From Lichenostomus cassidix (Eukaryota; Chordata; Aves; Passeriformes; Meliphagidae), in the NCBI GenBank assembly GCA_008360975.2, contig CM039210.1, forward strand, positions 17,507,007 through 17,571,006: DNA of 64,000 nt, in the 5' to 3' direction. The notes beneath the pieces are model-generated. The model ran no database searches. It worked only from the letters and a program-made list of their open reading frames with translations, and was not told the origin of the DNA. Position numbers and translations under genes: made by a program. Below, in pieces: positions 46,004 to 58,017 of the stretch (position 1 is its first letter; each line of letters begins with the position of its first letter).

Positions 46004-47193
46004 TCTCCCCCCTCTTTGTTTATTCAATGAAAACACAAACTGTACCCTGAAGCCGAGTTTTTTTAGAAAAATCTGAAGAAATAATAAAGCAAGAACCTTT
46101 TAAAAAGACCAACATGAACAATATCAATTCTCACACACTGTGATAAAACTCATTTCATGTGGTGACCTGTGGAGACACAAGCATAACCTCTGTCCCATGT
46201 TCATAACCTGTCATGTGGGCCCCCTGACTCTGCCTTCTTTTGATTTTAAAGCAGGTTAGCCAGTGCCAAATGACATCATGGGCCTTCTCTCCGGTGTGTG
46301 TGGTTGCCATTAAAAATGAGAATATGTGTTTAAGTCTGTAAATAAAAAAAAGGGGATAAGAGAGCTCTCTAAACAAATGGAGAATCATTTACAGTATTAG
46401 CGGTTTCTGTATCGAATTAAATTCTGACTAAGGCATCCTTCGGTCAGAAATCGGTGTGGCTTTGGAGCATCTGCAGCTGCTCCCTGCCTTTTAGAAACAA
46501 TCATGCTAATATTGCAAAGGATTCTTATAAAAGAGCAAAGGTTGAAACTTCAGGGTGCAAAGGTATGGTAAACAAAAAAACAGTGTTTCAGATCTATAAC
46601 TACTAGAGGCCAATTGAGGGGAATCATTGCAGGTGATGGAAGTCCAGGATACAGAATACAGGTGTGTTAGGCCGAATCTATCTTCATGGTGGTACCAAAT
46701 TGTCCTAAAACACCCCTTCCCCATAATGTACATGGTATGGTAGCAATAACTGGTGAAATCTGAGCAGTTTGCCCATCGGGGCCAATAACAAGCTGGAGGT
46801 GTGCGCTCTGTCTAGGGCGCTGCATTCCTCCTACCCTGATTAGGGTCGAGGTGGGTTTAATTGTGCGCCAATGAATAGGCCATTCATTGTTTTTTATGAT
46901 GGAGCCATCTGCTCCTGTATCAAGACCTTTAAATTTTCTGCCATCTATGCTGCATACCAGGGTTGGCTGAGCTGTTGTGATAGAACTTGTCTAAAAAATT
47001 TGTGGCTGGCCTGTGCTGCCAAAACAACCTGCGCCACATTAACCCTCACCACCAGGAGTTTTATCTGAAAATGGAATAAACTGTGCTAAACGCTGACCTG
47101 CAGGTACAAAGCAAGGTGGTATGGGGGGTCCACAGCATAATCTGTATTTCACCCTCATAATCTGAATCAATACCACCAGGTAACACAAAAGCC
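46004..47193 (-). pseudogene. pro: Betaretrovirus-like pro (dUTPase-protease) and integrase scrap
   Basis: The minus strand reads a dUTPase C-terminal part (motif GIDSDYEGE near 47150-47180, then a PAGQRLAQ motif), then a retroviral aspartic protease with an intact LDTGAD active site (46904-46921). Reading is broken by stops and phase changes. Further down, a short stretch near 46250-46320 matches the integrase core of the provirus at 29.6 kb (GE.A.DVI.H...CF). Reverse transcriptase and most of integrase are deleted. dUTPase joined upstream of protease is characteristic of betaretroviruses. The 5' part is cut by the family D LTR at 47194. Confidence 0.75.
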
Positions 47194-47694
47194 TGATTAG
47201 CCCCAAGCAAGCCCAGAGACACTTCAGAGACAAAGTCAGAGAAGTGGGTATTTGCTTTATTCAGCGCGCCGGTTGTGGGGGATTCACTCCTCCAAACACA
47301 CACTCGGCACTTCCAACAACACAATATTATGGGTAAAACTCGTGCATATTCATCACATTCCTTGGGATAGGAGTGGTTATACAAATTATTTCTCAGAGGT
47401 CATTAATATCATTAGCATGTGTGCCACGCATGCACTGTGTGTCCTTTTGGTCTTTGAGGGTCTTTTCATGATGAAGATTTAGTAGTCTTCATCACAATGC
47501 ACTTTTCACCTTTCTCTCTGGAGCATGTGCAGTCCATTGTTGGATGATTCAGCAGTTTCTGTGCTAGCTTCAAACAGATTCTTGTCCCTCTTATCTTGAT
47601 AAGATTAAGGGAATTCTGTTTTCTAGGTTTTAGAATTCACATATTTTGTCTCTCAATAGTTAACTTGAGTTACCTATTGATTACCCCTTTCTCA
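47194..47694 (-). mobile_element. Family D LTR (3' LTR)
   Basis: TGATTAGCCCCAAGC to CCTTTCTCA, 501 bp, the same family as 15825-16491. A minus-strand polypurine tract (A-run plus GGGGGGG, complement 47696-47712) precedes it, so the ERV body lies to the right. Confidence 0.78.
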
Positions 47695-48030
47695 ATCCCC
47701 CCCCTTTTTTTTGGTCATTTGTAATTCTTTACAAATCTTGTATGTTTTGAAAGTAAGTACCTTTCTCTATCTTATTTCTATGTTTGTACTTTTGCCATTG
47801 AGCATAAGCATTGCAATTCCAAGTACATATCATATAACAATAACTACTAATATAGACAGTAAATAACAATGCAATAATACAAATAACTATTACAAACAAT
47901 TGTTTAAGCCAGGATAAGTTGGGTAACTATGCTGTAAGTTTGTTCCATACCTCTTTAAACCCCCAAGAAGTGTCCCCAGGGCTTTCCATACAGAATTTCA
48001 AAGGGACTTAGTTTTTCCTTAAGCCGTGGT
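47695..48030 (-). pseudogene. env: Integrase-to-env remnant of family D ERV
   Basis: The minus strand reads a short gammaretrovirus-type integrase C-terminal motif (KLSPFEILYG, near 47975-48020) joined directly to an envelope TM end. The latter has a tryptophan-containing membrane-proximal part, a long hydrophobic anchor (about 47860-47920) and a tail with cysteines. At least one stop interrupts it. A deletion has fused pol to the last ~80 codons of env. The beginning of pol and all of gag are missing. Confidence 0.65.
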
Positions 48031-48448
48031 TTTGTATAGAAATATTTTAAAGAAAAATAAGAGAGAAAGTTAAAATACATAGAAAAGCACTTATATAGAA
48101 ATTCCAAGAGGAATGTTAATTCCCTTGGCCTTCTTGGGCCTTCCCTTCCCCAGTGGGATTTGTTTTCTGGGTTTCTCTGGAGTCAGGGATGGGGAGAATG
48201 GAACACTGCCTCAGCTGTGTCCATGACTGAGAGCACCGCTGCAGGGCTGGGATACTCTGGGGGTGGGGTGAGGAGCAGTTCACTGTCTCACCAGGGCATA
48301 GCCTGACCTGCCTTCTCCCCACACATGCACCACACACACAGGCATCCTGAAGTGTCTCAGAGACATTAATCTTTTTAGTTTTTGGCAGCCCACTTCACGG
48401 CTCAAGACGGTGACCAGGACTACTGATATTTTTTATTGTTTGTGATTT
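48031..48448. other. No gene recognised
   Basis: The left 80 bp may still be ERV. The rest is unassigned mixed sequence. Confidence 0.4.
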
Positions 48449-48975
48449 AATTAGGGTACCTTTCCCCCCTTTGGTGGGATTTCTAGCAAACAGAGCAGAA
48501 AGGAAAGAGGAAAGCATACTGGAATTCATATAAATGGTAACTGACTAGGACTCTTGTATTGTTAGTTGTTGCTGTTGAACCGATAGCGGAGTAAATCAGC
48601 ACACGGAGAGAACCGTGGTAGAATGCTGAATGACTGACTTTATTAATTAATTACAGATTTTATATACACACAAGAAGGCTATTCGGATTGGCTAACAATC
48701 ATCCACCCCCTGGGATTGATTGGCCCAGGCTTTTGAGCGCCTGTTTTCCAAAAGCCACTCTCAGTAACATGAAACTTATCTTTATATTTAGTAAACTACC
48801 TAGAAGAAGGGAAGAATTCCCATGGGAAAGAATCTGTGCTGTCACAGTTAGTTTTCCCTGCTTGTGATCTAATTAGACTATCTTCTCCCCTCCCCACTCT
48901 TTTGGTAGGAATTCTAGCAGACAGAGCAGAAAGGAAAGAGGAAAACATACTGGAATTCATGTGAATGGTAACTGC
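48449..48975. repeat. ~100-bp direct duplication split by an LTR
   Basis: The block at 48449-48548 ('GATTTAATTAGG', 'AGAGCAGAAAGGAAAGAGG', 'CATACTGGAATTCAT') recurs at 48866-48975 with moderate divergence. Without the LTR at 48567-48846 the two lie about 135 bp apart start to start, so this was a tandem duplication before the LTR landed between them. Confidence 0.7.
48567..48846 (-). mobile_element. Solo LTR, ERVK type
   Basis: 280 bp, TGTTGCTGTTGAACC to TGTGCTGTCACA, with 6-bp duplication GTTAGT at 48561-48566 and 48847-48852. AATAAAG is on the minus strand. Ends and layout resemble the solo LTRs at 60782 and 61799. Confidence 0.85.
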
Positions 48976-50114
48976 TATTTCAAATTTAAAAGCATCTTTA
49001 AGCTGCAGAGCCCAAAGTCTGGCAGATCAGTCCATGGTTTCCAGCAATTTCTCAAAAGCAATATCTTCCTTCTGTGGGGCCTGGCATTCCCAAATGCTAG
49101 ACAAGCAAATATACATGTAAGAACAACAGTTAGAAATGTGACAATCATGAACAGAACTTAGTCTTAGCACCTTGTTAGAATAGCCAGCCATCCTTTTTGA
49201 AACCTTTTCATTAAAAAAAAATTATTTTGTCTGATTTACATATGGTTATGTCTCAATTTTGCAAATTTAGATTTAAGTCCATAAGCTAATTATTAATATA
49301 GCCATTGTTTTATGTGCGTGTGTTAAAAGGGTGCCACTCTCCTTTTTGGCTTACTTACCCTTTTGCATCTGAAGGCATACCTGTTACAATTATTTACAAA
49401 GTTTGCTAGGATATCTGACTGATCCAAGAATAACACTGTTCTGGAAATACAAAAAGGTAAACCACTTAATGCATTTCATTTTGGAACTTTTGTGGTTTTT
49501 TGCAGCTTTTACTGTTTATTATATTGTCCAATATGGTTCTTTCATGTTCCTCTTTGTCTCGAGTTAATTTTATTCACATTAGAGGAGTCTCTGGTCATAG
49601 ATCTCACAGTTGTGAGGGTAGTCAGCAGTTCTTTTTGCTTCTGTGGCTTGAGTGGCTCCTTGTCTCATGTCTGGATACATTTAGCTTTTTATCTGATGAG
49701 AACACACTTGAACATTCAAAGTCTTTAATGATATTAAAACAAACTTGCACAGTGATAACACACGTTAGAGTGGGGAGAATGATGAATTCCTGCCTCCTTC
49801 ATCCCCCTTTGGAAATTCTTATATTTTCTGCTAGCTAGTTTTATTTTGCAACACAACCATTTCTGTTGCCCTTCTCTGCAAGCAGGCAGAGCTTGGTTTT
49901 GAGGGGAAGACATCATTTACACTTTCCCCTCAGCAGTGTCAATTTGCATCTCCTCTAAGGCAACCCCTCTAGCTGCCTGAAAGCTCAGCTAAGCAAGCAC
50001 ACACAAAAAGCATTCAAAGCAACACTCAATTGGTACACACTAAAATCAAACAGACACTCCAAAGTCACGTTTCAAAAATTTTAGCTACTTTTTCAGGAAC
50101 TTTTTTTATATTAT
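48976..50114. other. No gene recognised
   Basis: AT-leaning sequence with open frames of at most 112 codons and no domain. Possibly old ERV body, but nothing readable supports it. Confidence 0.45.
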
Positions 50115-52335
50115 TGTCTTGGTTTGAAAGACAGGTGTCTGCTAAGATGGATGGAAACCTCACTTAGAATAGAGAATGCGACCCCCCTTCCCTCTGAATT
50201 ATTTTAACTTTGGAATCAAGGGCTTTCAGGCAAAGATATGGGAAAAGGAATAACAGTTCTGTCATGGGTTTGAGATAGGACATTACCAGGAGGACGCACG
50301 AAAAGAGGGCAACCAGGCTCCAAGCTTAAAGTTGCAAAAAAGGTGATTTAATTACCTAACAGAATTGGAGGATAAATGCAAGGCAAAAATAAACTTTTCA
50401 TACATTATTTTGTTCACTCCCCCCCTCCCCCTTACGAACCCATAGTATTCACCCCCTTTCCTCCTCTCCTTTACAATCCACAAGCCAGGTAGGGAGGCAG
50501 GGTGTAGGGTCTCTTTTCAGTCCACAGAGCAGATTCTCAAATTTATTCATCACTACAATTCTTCTACTACAAATACTCTTCATCTCTACTTGTTTTTCTC
50601 TCTCTCCAGACAGTTTTCTGCTCTCACCCCCACCCTCTTAAGAAGCAGTCTCTGCACTCACCTCCCCCTTCCCTCTTTCCAAACCAGCAACACAGACAGG
50701 GGGCAGGGTGAGAGGGGTTCTCTGGTCAGTCCAATCAAGTAGAAGGGGTCTCTACTTAGCCACGGGGTCTTTTCCCACGAGAGACAGTCCTCTAGGAACT
50801 TCTTTGGCGTGGGTCCAATCTCACGAGCAACATCCCGCCCGAATCCTGCTGCAACGTGAGTCTTTTTGTCCATAAGATGCTGTGCAGACTCTCCCGAGCC
50901 GAGGCCAGACTGCTTCCATCCCAGGAGCAAGGCCTTTCTCTCCCAGTCAAGGCCTTTTGCAGTTTTAACTCTTAGATGAGACTCCCACTGGTTCACAGTC
51001 TTTTCCAGGCATCCACCTGCTCCTCTGGAGTGAGCTGTGGGTTGATTTCTGCATCCTTATGGACTCCATGGGCTGCAGGAGAAACTTCTTGCTCCCCCAT
51101 AGCTTTCACCATGGCTAGCAGAAAGTTTTCAGCTCCGGTGCCGGGAGCACTGGAGCACCCCTTCCCCCCCCTTCTTCACTGACCTTGGCAATCTCCATGC
51201 TGTTCTCCCTCACATATTTTCACCTCCACCTCCTCCTCCTCCAACTACAAAGAAGTGAAAGAAGTGCGTGCCTCCTTTGTTTTGATTTCTTCTTAAATAT
51301 GTTTTCACAGAGGCATAACCAGCACCTCCAATTGGCCCAAACTTGGCCGGTAGCATGTCCATCACCTTCAGAGCCATCAGAGATTGGCTCTGCTGGACTT
51401 GATGTAAAAACTTCCAGAACTTGCACTCAGGACACACAGGAGACATCTTTGTGCCACACCCCACCCCTCAGACACCTCCCCAGGCCTACTACAACAGCTT
51501 CTGAGTGGTTCAAATTTCTCCTAGATGTTAAAAATACTTTACTGATGTTTTGGGCCAATCAAAACCACCACAAGTTCTTTACTAGTATCTGTAACAGAGT
51601 AAACCAGCAACAACAAACAAAAAAACCCAGAAACCTGGTGACAGATGTCCCTGGGCTGCCAAGCACTTTCCCGTTTGGTGTAGTCACGGTCACAACCAGC
51701 AGGGGCACTGTTGAGCTCCCAGACGGGCAGGGCAGGTGCGCTGACTCCCGAGCAGCTGCAGGTGGCGCTGTGGCACGAGGTCAGGTCAGTCTCACGGGGT
51801 TGGTAATGGCGTACGGACTGGGCAGCAGGGACAGCGCACAGCAGAGAGCTCGGAGTGGTGAGCTGGAGCGGCAGAGCAGGCTCATCCGGGCTAGCCAGCA
51901 AAGGTGGCAGAAACTCCGCAGTTACGGCAGACACCGCGGTGCGCTCTGGCCAGCAGGGCGGGGGCAGCAACAGCCGGACTCCTCCGCAGTTGTTGCAAAA
52001 GCGCAGCCAGAGAGGCGCGCGCTTCCAGCGGGGAAAAATGGTTGCATCCCGTGCCTTTTTCCCAAGCAAGAGCTCACTCAGCCAGGAACAGAAGGCAGTG
52101 TACAGTTGGACGTCCTGTGGTCGCAGTCAGAAGCAAAGCAGCAGCTTTCCTTCTGTCACCTTCAGTGTCCCACCAGCAAGTGCTGGTCCCAATGGCGAGA
52201 GTGCCTCCTCCCCTCATCCCGCCCAGCCTCAGCCTTTGTCTCTTACAAAAGAATTAATGGCTCTGAGCACCTGGTCGTTGGTTCCCTAATAACAGGGATG
52301 GAGAAAATTCCACTCCCTCAACCTTCAACAATGAT
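50115..52335. mobile_element. Family G LTR, copy 2, with nested LTR
   Basis: Starts TGTCTTGGTTTGAAAGACAG, like 7696. The two parts 50115-50259 and 51573-52335 join into one sequence colinear with copy 1, including the CpG-rich block (about 51640-52060). The right end is defined only by loss of similarity. A 473-codon frame (51185-52606) crosses both the nested and outer LTR and is not a gene. Confidence 0.7.
50260..51572 (-). mobile_element. Family B-like solo LTR nested in family G LTR
   Basis: 1313 bp, TGTCATGGGTTTGAG to AAAACCACCACA, with 5-bp duplication AGTTC at 50255-50259 and 51573-51577. The uninterrupted 'AGTTCTTTACTAG' in copy 1 (about 7836) is the empty site. Internal blocks match family B. 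Confidence 0.88.
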
Positions 52336-53011
52336 TTTGGGAGCTCTTTCCAGGACCTCAAATCTGCTACTGAAAGACGGCACTTTAACAGTAACTGGCC
52401 CTTCTGTCCTGGCGGTTTCTGAAGTGGGGCTTGAATTACACCCCCCTCCTTTTTCCATTCCTTTCTTTTATTCTATTTCAGGTTCTACTTGCTACCGGAC
52501 TCAACATCCCTTCACCTTCAACATCCCCACTCATTCCCTCTTCATCCTGTGCTGCGGGAGGCTCCCCAGATGCTGCCCCCCTTTCCCTTTTTCCAGGGGA
52601 TATTAAAAATTCAACCTATTCTTCCAAGGGATCATGCCCCAGACACATCATTCCACTGTAACATTCCACACAACCATATTCTAGAGATTTACTTCAATTA
52701 TCCTTCTTTAAAGCCAGTGTCATAGACTGTTTTTGCTCTCTAGGTAACAAACTACATGTCTTCCATAAATCTAGATAATTTTTCAATTCACAGAACAAAT
52801 ATGCTCACAAATATCAGCTACACACACACAGGAGTCCCAAAGGGATACCTATTACCACATGCAGAGAAACAGCCTACACACAAAAAATTCAACAGGCATT
52901 CAAAACATGCTTCAACACTCCACAAGTTATTTTTATCTCACGGATGTCCCTGCATGGATTAATATGCTGGAAAAATACAAATTATATGCCGGCAAAATAC
53001 AAATTAACACA
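52336..53011. other. No gene recognised
   Basis: C/T-rich on the left, AT-rich on the right, with no repeat match. It abuts the target duplication of the 53-64 kb provirus. Confidence 0.45.
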
Positions 53012-53015
53012 GGTA

Positions 53016-53665
53016 TGAAGCACGGAATTGACCCCACAACTCAGATAGTTATGAAGTAGGTATGTGTTTATTCCACCTGGGATGCATGGGGGGTAGCCCC
53101 TCCAAAGGCATGCACACCCTCAGCAGCACTTCACTAGGTTTATATTAGGTTACAGATTACATATGCATAAAGTTAGACAAAGCCCCTATACATATTCATT
53201 ACCTATCCCCGCTTTGTATTATAATGAGTTCAAAGTTCATTTAAATATGCTCATGCAAGCACAGTGTCTCAGATTAATTGTGGGCAGGGGTCCCACATAA
53301 TTAATGATGGTAAAATTGGTAGTCTTCCTCATGATGAACTGTTCACCCTGTTCCCTTGCGCATGCTCCCTTGGTTCTTGGTCCAAGTCCAAGCCTGAGAA
53401 CCAACTTGTACCAGTTCGGGGTCCAAGGGCAGGATGCTTGGTCACACTCAGTGGTTTTTCTCAATTATTTGGCTCTCTTCTCTCTATCCTCCCTGATACT
53501 AAGTAGACACAAAATCATTAGGCAAATAATAAATTGTCTACAGCAGGCAAATCTTAGTAAATCATTATCCAATCTCTGGCCTTCTAAATCAGTTCAAAAG
53601 TTATTATTATTATTATCCAGCTTCTAGTTCTTTTAAATTAATAATTTCTATTTTACCCTAAATCA
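53016..53665 (-). mobile_element. 3' LTR of gammaretrovirus-like provirus
   Basis: 650 bp, TGAAGCACGG to TACCCTAAATCA. The polypurine tract AAAAGGGGGGAC (complement 53666-53677) precedes it on the minus strand, and the AATAAA complement is at 53067-53072. Confidence 0.9.
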
Positions 53666-53701
53666 GTCCCCCCTTTTCTATAAAATTAGTAAATTCTTTT
53701 A

Positions 53702-56005
53702 CTAATACGTGGATTCGTCTTCTAGCAAGCTTCTGCGATAAGTATCTCTCAATGCCTTACCATGTACATTCGATAAAGTAGTTAAAATAGATAGCCTCTT
53801 TAACATCCTACAATTCCAAACAAATAGCAGAACTGATAACACAAGACTAATACCTACTAAAATTAGTAAAACAATTATGGGGTGACATAATGTATTAAAG
53901 GATACCAGTTGCAGTAGGTGACCATCCAAAAAGCACATCCCACCAGTTGTGATCTGCATCCTGTCTTGCTCTTTGCAAGACTCTGCTTATTTCCTCTGTA
54001 TCATGGTGAATGGTTATTAAAGTTTTCTTTCCACTTTTTTGAATTCCTTTTAGGATGTTAATTAAGTCTTGATGCTCTACCAATTGTCTCACCAGCGTAA
54101 GGTTCATCCCAATAGGTGTTGATGATAATTCATGATACATTGTGTAGTTGGACTTTATCAGTTGATGAGATACAACTGGTGCCAAATACAAAAAGTCACA
54201 CCCAATGATCTTCACAAAATTACAAATACAAAAATTAGAATGATTCCTAACATCCAAAGTAACATTGTCATTATCTATTTCTATGAGAACACACATTGTT
54301 CTTAAGCAAACACAGCCCTGACTAATATATACAAGTACTGTTTTCTGACTAGTATCTGGGTGAACTTCAAAGGGGCAAATGCTTCGCTCAACATCTAAAC
54401 ATATATCTTTGGCATTAATTGTGTTACTCTCACAGATAAACCCTTGTTGTTCTCGTGTAATGCATGATTCTAAATTTACAGTTTGCCATTTCTTGTCAAC
54501 CATCCGGGCCCATGCTCTGTGTTCAGAAGGGTAAAGCACTGCTCCATTGTGGTTCAATCCTAAAGGAACAATGGGGTGTATTACATAAATTGTGGCATTG
54601 CGTATAGTAAGTACAAAGGCTGTAGCTGTGTTAGTAATTGGATTATAGGTGAAGTTTACTAAAGTCCACCAAGATTGGAGTTTCTTTTCCAGGTCGGTAG
54701 CATTATCCCAAACAGCTTTTCGTATTTAAATAGGGAAAACACCTTCATTTCCTTCTCTTATAATTAAAGAAGCTGCTGATGCATCCTTAATTGTGCTTGT
54801 ATGCAACTAAGAGCAAGGGACACATTATTTTGAACTGCTCCAAGTGCATCTATTATTAATTTATGATCCTGATTGTTAGCCTTTGCAAGATCTGGAAGTA
54901 CCTTTGAAATTTGCCACTGACCATTTCCTAATGCTAGTAAAGAAGATTGTAAAGGTTGTTTTAGTCTTGTTAGGTCACCCGTTGTGGTGGCCAATTTATT
55001 CATTAGTATCTCTGAATCAATCTCATTTAAAACACCCAACTCTGTTCCTAACACTCCAGTTAAATCTCTTCGTGTTCTGCTCCTGAAGAGTTCTTGCCTC
55101 TGTAACCATGTTGTCCAGCCTTCAAAAGATGTTTTTAAAAGAGAGGAGCAAGCTGGTTGAATTTCAGAAACATTAATTTGCATCAGTAGTTCTACACGCT
55201 TAAGAGACCATTCTGTGTTGAACAACAATTGCTGTTGGCCTGTGTTTCTTATCACATACAGGCCAACTTCGTAAATTTTTGGTCGAAGTGTTAGTTTAGG
55301 AGGAATAGGAGTGTTAATTTGGGAGGACTCTGGTTTTGGTCTGGCTACCACATTCATATTAATTTTCTGAATTAAACCTAATAGAGTTGGTTGAGTAGAT
55401 TTAGATGTCCACTGGCACACTACATAAAAAGGATGAACCATAGTAAGATTAAACCAGCAGTCACTTTGCTCTTCCTTACAAGACTTGGTAATTTTGACAT
55501 TATTGTCGCTTGGGTCACCGGAAGTCTTGTTGCTAGTGAATTTCTGGCAACAACATAAGGAAAACACACCTTGTTTAACACAATCCCAGTCCTCAGTAGG
55601 ACATAATTCCTTTGAAATGCCAGAATGAATTTTGGATGCCAGATTGAAATCAGAAAAACGGCCAAAAACTGTAATAGAGGAGGCTTTTTCATATTGAAAA
55701 CCAGGTTCTATTTTCCTGCATCCCACCTGGATTTTTTCATTAATGATACCAGGTAGGGTCATGACCCACTCATCTCAATTCCAAGCCCATTCAGGTGGGT
55801 GGTAAATTTCATCATCATGCATTACAATTATAGCCAAATCCGGACGGCTGTCTGTAGGATAGTTTCCCTGAAAGCTGGTATGCCCTATGAGGGCTTGTGA
55901 CCAAGGCCATTCAGTATTGCCCTGGTTGAAAGTACCTCCTTTTCCTTGAAGTATGGTTATAATTGTGAGAACACCAAAGAGAGTAACTTTTCTAATTGCA
56001 TTCAT
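53702..56005 (-). pseudogene. env: env with unusually long TM subunit, broken
   Basis: The ATG at 56005 overlaps the integrase stop (ATGA). The first frame (56005-55775) has a signal peptide and ends at an in-frame TGA. The same phase reopens (55762-54764) with the rest of SU and an RTRR cleavage site (about 55067). After a one-base shift near 54765 and a stop near 54725, a third frame (to 53895) holds a long cysteine-rich ectodomain and a tryptophan-rich membrane-proximal part. After another shift, the last frame (53959-53702) holds the membrane anchor and tail. TM would be about 450 codons and SU about 310, the reverse of gammaretroviral proportions. I see no CX6CC motif. Confidence 0.75.
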
Positions 56006-56856
56006 TTTACCTGGGTAAATTTCGATTTCAGTTCATTATCATTAGAAGCCACTTTCCAAGGGGTCTCTGGAGCCTTCTTCACTCGAGTATGATGAATCCA
56101 GGCGTTCTGTTCTTTGATTTTGATTGCAGTGAAAGTGGTAAGGAGTACTTGAAATGGTCCTTCCCACTGTGGCTCCAAAGTTTTCTCTGTAAGAGACTGA
56201 ACATAAACATAATCTCCAGGTTGAATGTTGTGTACTGGGCTGTCTAGGCCCCGACTCCGAGTTCCAGCCACATGCTTTTCAATTTTCCTGAGTTTCTTAC
56301 TCAAGACCACCATATAGGCAGTCAGTGTTTCCTCCCCAGCTTGGGTGGATAGTCCTTTCTGTGCTCCGTATGGTCTCCCATAGAGCATCTCAAAAGGACT
56401 TAATTTTTCTTTAGTTCTGGGTTTAGTTCGGATTCGTAATAATGCAAGTGGAAGAGATTGGGGCCAGGGTAAATTGGCTTCTTGCCCCAATCTCACAATT
56501 TGCTGTTTGATTAGGTGGTTCATTTTCTCCACCTGACCACTTGATTGTGGGTGGTATGGGGTGTGAAGCTCCCAATCTATGCCTAAATGATGGCTAACTT
56601 GTACCACCTTTGAAATGAAATGTGGTCCTCTATCTGAGGACATTGTGGCTGGAACACCGAAGCGTGGTATTATTTCTTGTAACAATACCTTGGTTACCTC
56701 CCAGGCTTTGACAGTTCTAGTGGGAAAGGCTTCTGGCCATCCTGAAAAGGTATCTGTTAATACCAACAAGTACCGATACCCCCCTTTTCTTGGGAGTTCT
56801 GAAAAATCAATTTGCCACTGCTGTCCAGGCCCATTCCCTTTCCCAATTTGGCCCAA
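56002..56856 (-). CDS. pol: pol: integrase core and C-terminal domain
   Basis: A 284-codon open frame. D,D-35-E residues are visible: Asp in WQIDFSEL, Asp in SSDRGPHF, Glu in SGQVEKMN. Then come the gammaretroviral [10 protein letters not shown] motif and a C-terminal GPFQVLL strand. The zinc domain (a His pair and CDLC) lies upstream at about 56870-57000 but in a shifted phase, so the integrase as a whole is not continuous. The start is the first ATG of the open segment, not a native start. Its stop overlaps the env ATG. Confidence 0.85.
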   Translation of the reverse strand: MGQIGKGNGPGQQWQIDFSELPRKGGYRYLLVLTDTFSGWPEAFPTRTVKAWEVTKVLLQEIIPRFGVPATMSSDRGPHFISKVVQVSHHLGIDWELHTPYHPQSSGQVEKMNHLIKQQIVRLGQEANLPWPQSLPLALLRIRTKPRTKEKLSPFEMLYGRPYGAQKGLSTQAGEETLTAYMVVLSKKLRKIEKHVAGTRSRGLDSPVHNIQPGDYVYVQSLTEKTLEPQWEGPFQVLLTTFTAIKIKEQNAWIHHTRVKKAPETPWKVASNDNELKSKFTQVK

Positions 56857-58017
56857 TTTTTGTTTGGGGATATTTTTAGGGCTAGTCTGGAGGCAAAGGT
56901 CACACCGTCGGGTTACCTGTGTAATGGTAGCATGTACATTTCTGGCAATAATTTTTTAAAATTAAATATTTGTGTAGGGCATCTATTCCCCAATGTGTCT
57001 TTTGGTGTTCTTTTCTTACTAATGCTCACCCTAAATGAGAGGGAATGACTAACTTTCCCTGTGCAGTAATAGCCCAACCCTCTTCAATATATGACCCGTT
57101 CTGATCTTCAATTAGTTTTCTGTCCTCTTTGTTATAGGTTGGCTTACCTTCTAGGGAGATTTGGCCGTCTGGAATTAAAGCTCCTTCAGTTGTCACCGCA
57201 CTTTTGCTGCTTCTTTTGCCTCTCTGTCTGCCAGATCATTTCCTTCTTCCAATTCCGAGCTCACTTTCTGGTGTGCCTTAATGTGCCTGATTGCTACTTT
57301 TTTGGGTAGCTGGACTGCTTCCAACAGTCGGATTATCTTTCGTGCATGTTTAATGATTTTCCTTGTGAGTTCAACAGTCTCCATTCTTTCCAAATGGCTC
57401 TGTGTGCATGTACAACTCCAAATGCATACTTTGAGTCTGTATAAATGTTTATCTTTTTTCCTTTTGCTATTTCCAAAGCACGGGTTAAAGCAATTATTTC
57501 AGCTTTCTGGGCAGAAGTGTTTATCGGTAGGGGTCCAGATTTTATTACTTTTTTTGCTGGTGGTGACTGCATACCCTGCATGTCGCTTTCCACTGATGAC
57601 GTAGCTGCTCCCATCGGTAAACCAGGTCTCTGCATCATCCAAAGGTGTATCCTTCAGATCTGGATGACTGGAGTATGTGGCTTCAATAGTTTACAGGCAG
57701 TCGTGGTGCACCTGCTCCCCATTGTTTCCGCTGAGGAAAGAAGCTGGGTTGACAATGTTAGTGACCACTATTTCCACATTGTCCTGCTCCACCATGATGG
57801 CTTGGTAATTCAGGAACCTCTGTGGGGAAAGTCAGTGTCTGCCTTTCACTTCCAGCTCTGCAGACACTGTATGGGACACTAGCACAATCATTTTCTGGCC
57901 CAAGGTAAACTTGCATGCCTCTTGGATTTTTAGCACGACTGCTGTGACAGCCCTGAGGCACCCTGGCCATCCTTTGGCTGCTGCATCTAGTTGCTTAGAC
58001 AGATACGCAACTACCCG
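56857..58017 (-). pseudogene. pol: pol: RNase H and connection, frameshifted
   Basis: After the stop at 58018 the frame shifts. The region still reads a gammaretroviral connection (AYLSKQLD, near 58000), the RNase H start (TDGSS near 57600), INIYTDSKYAFG (near 57430, open frame 57333-57638) and HIKAHQK (near 57280, open frame 57193-57393). The zinc-binding N-terminus of integrase follows. Several stops and phase changes separate these pieces. Confidence 0.8.

Noticed and set aside
51185..52606. 473-codon open frame on the plus strand
   Set aside because: It runs through a nested LTR, its target duplication and the outer LTR; no domain, compositionally biased.
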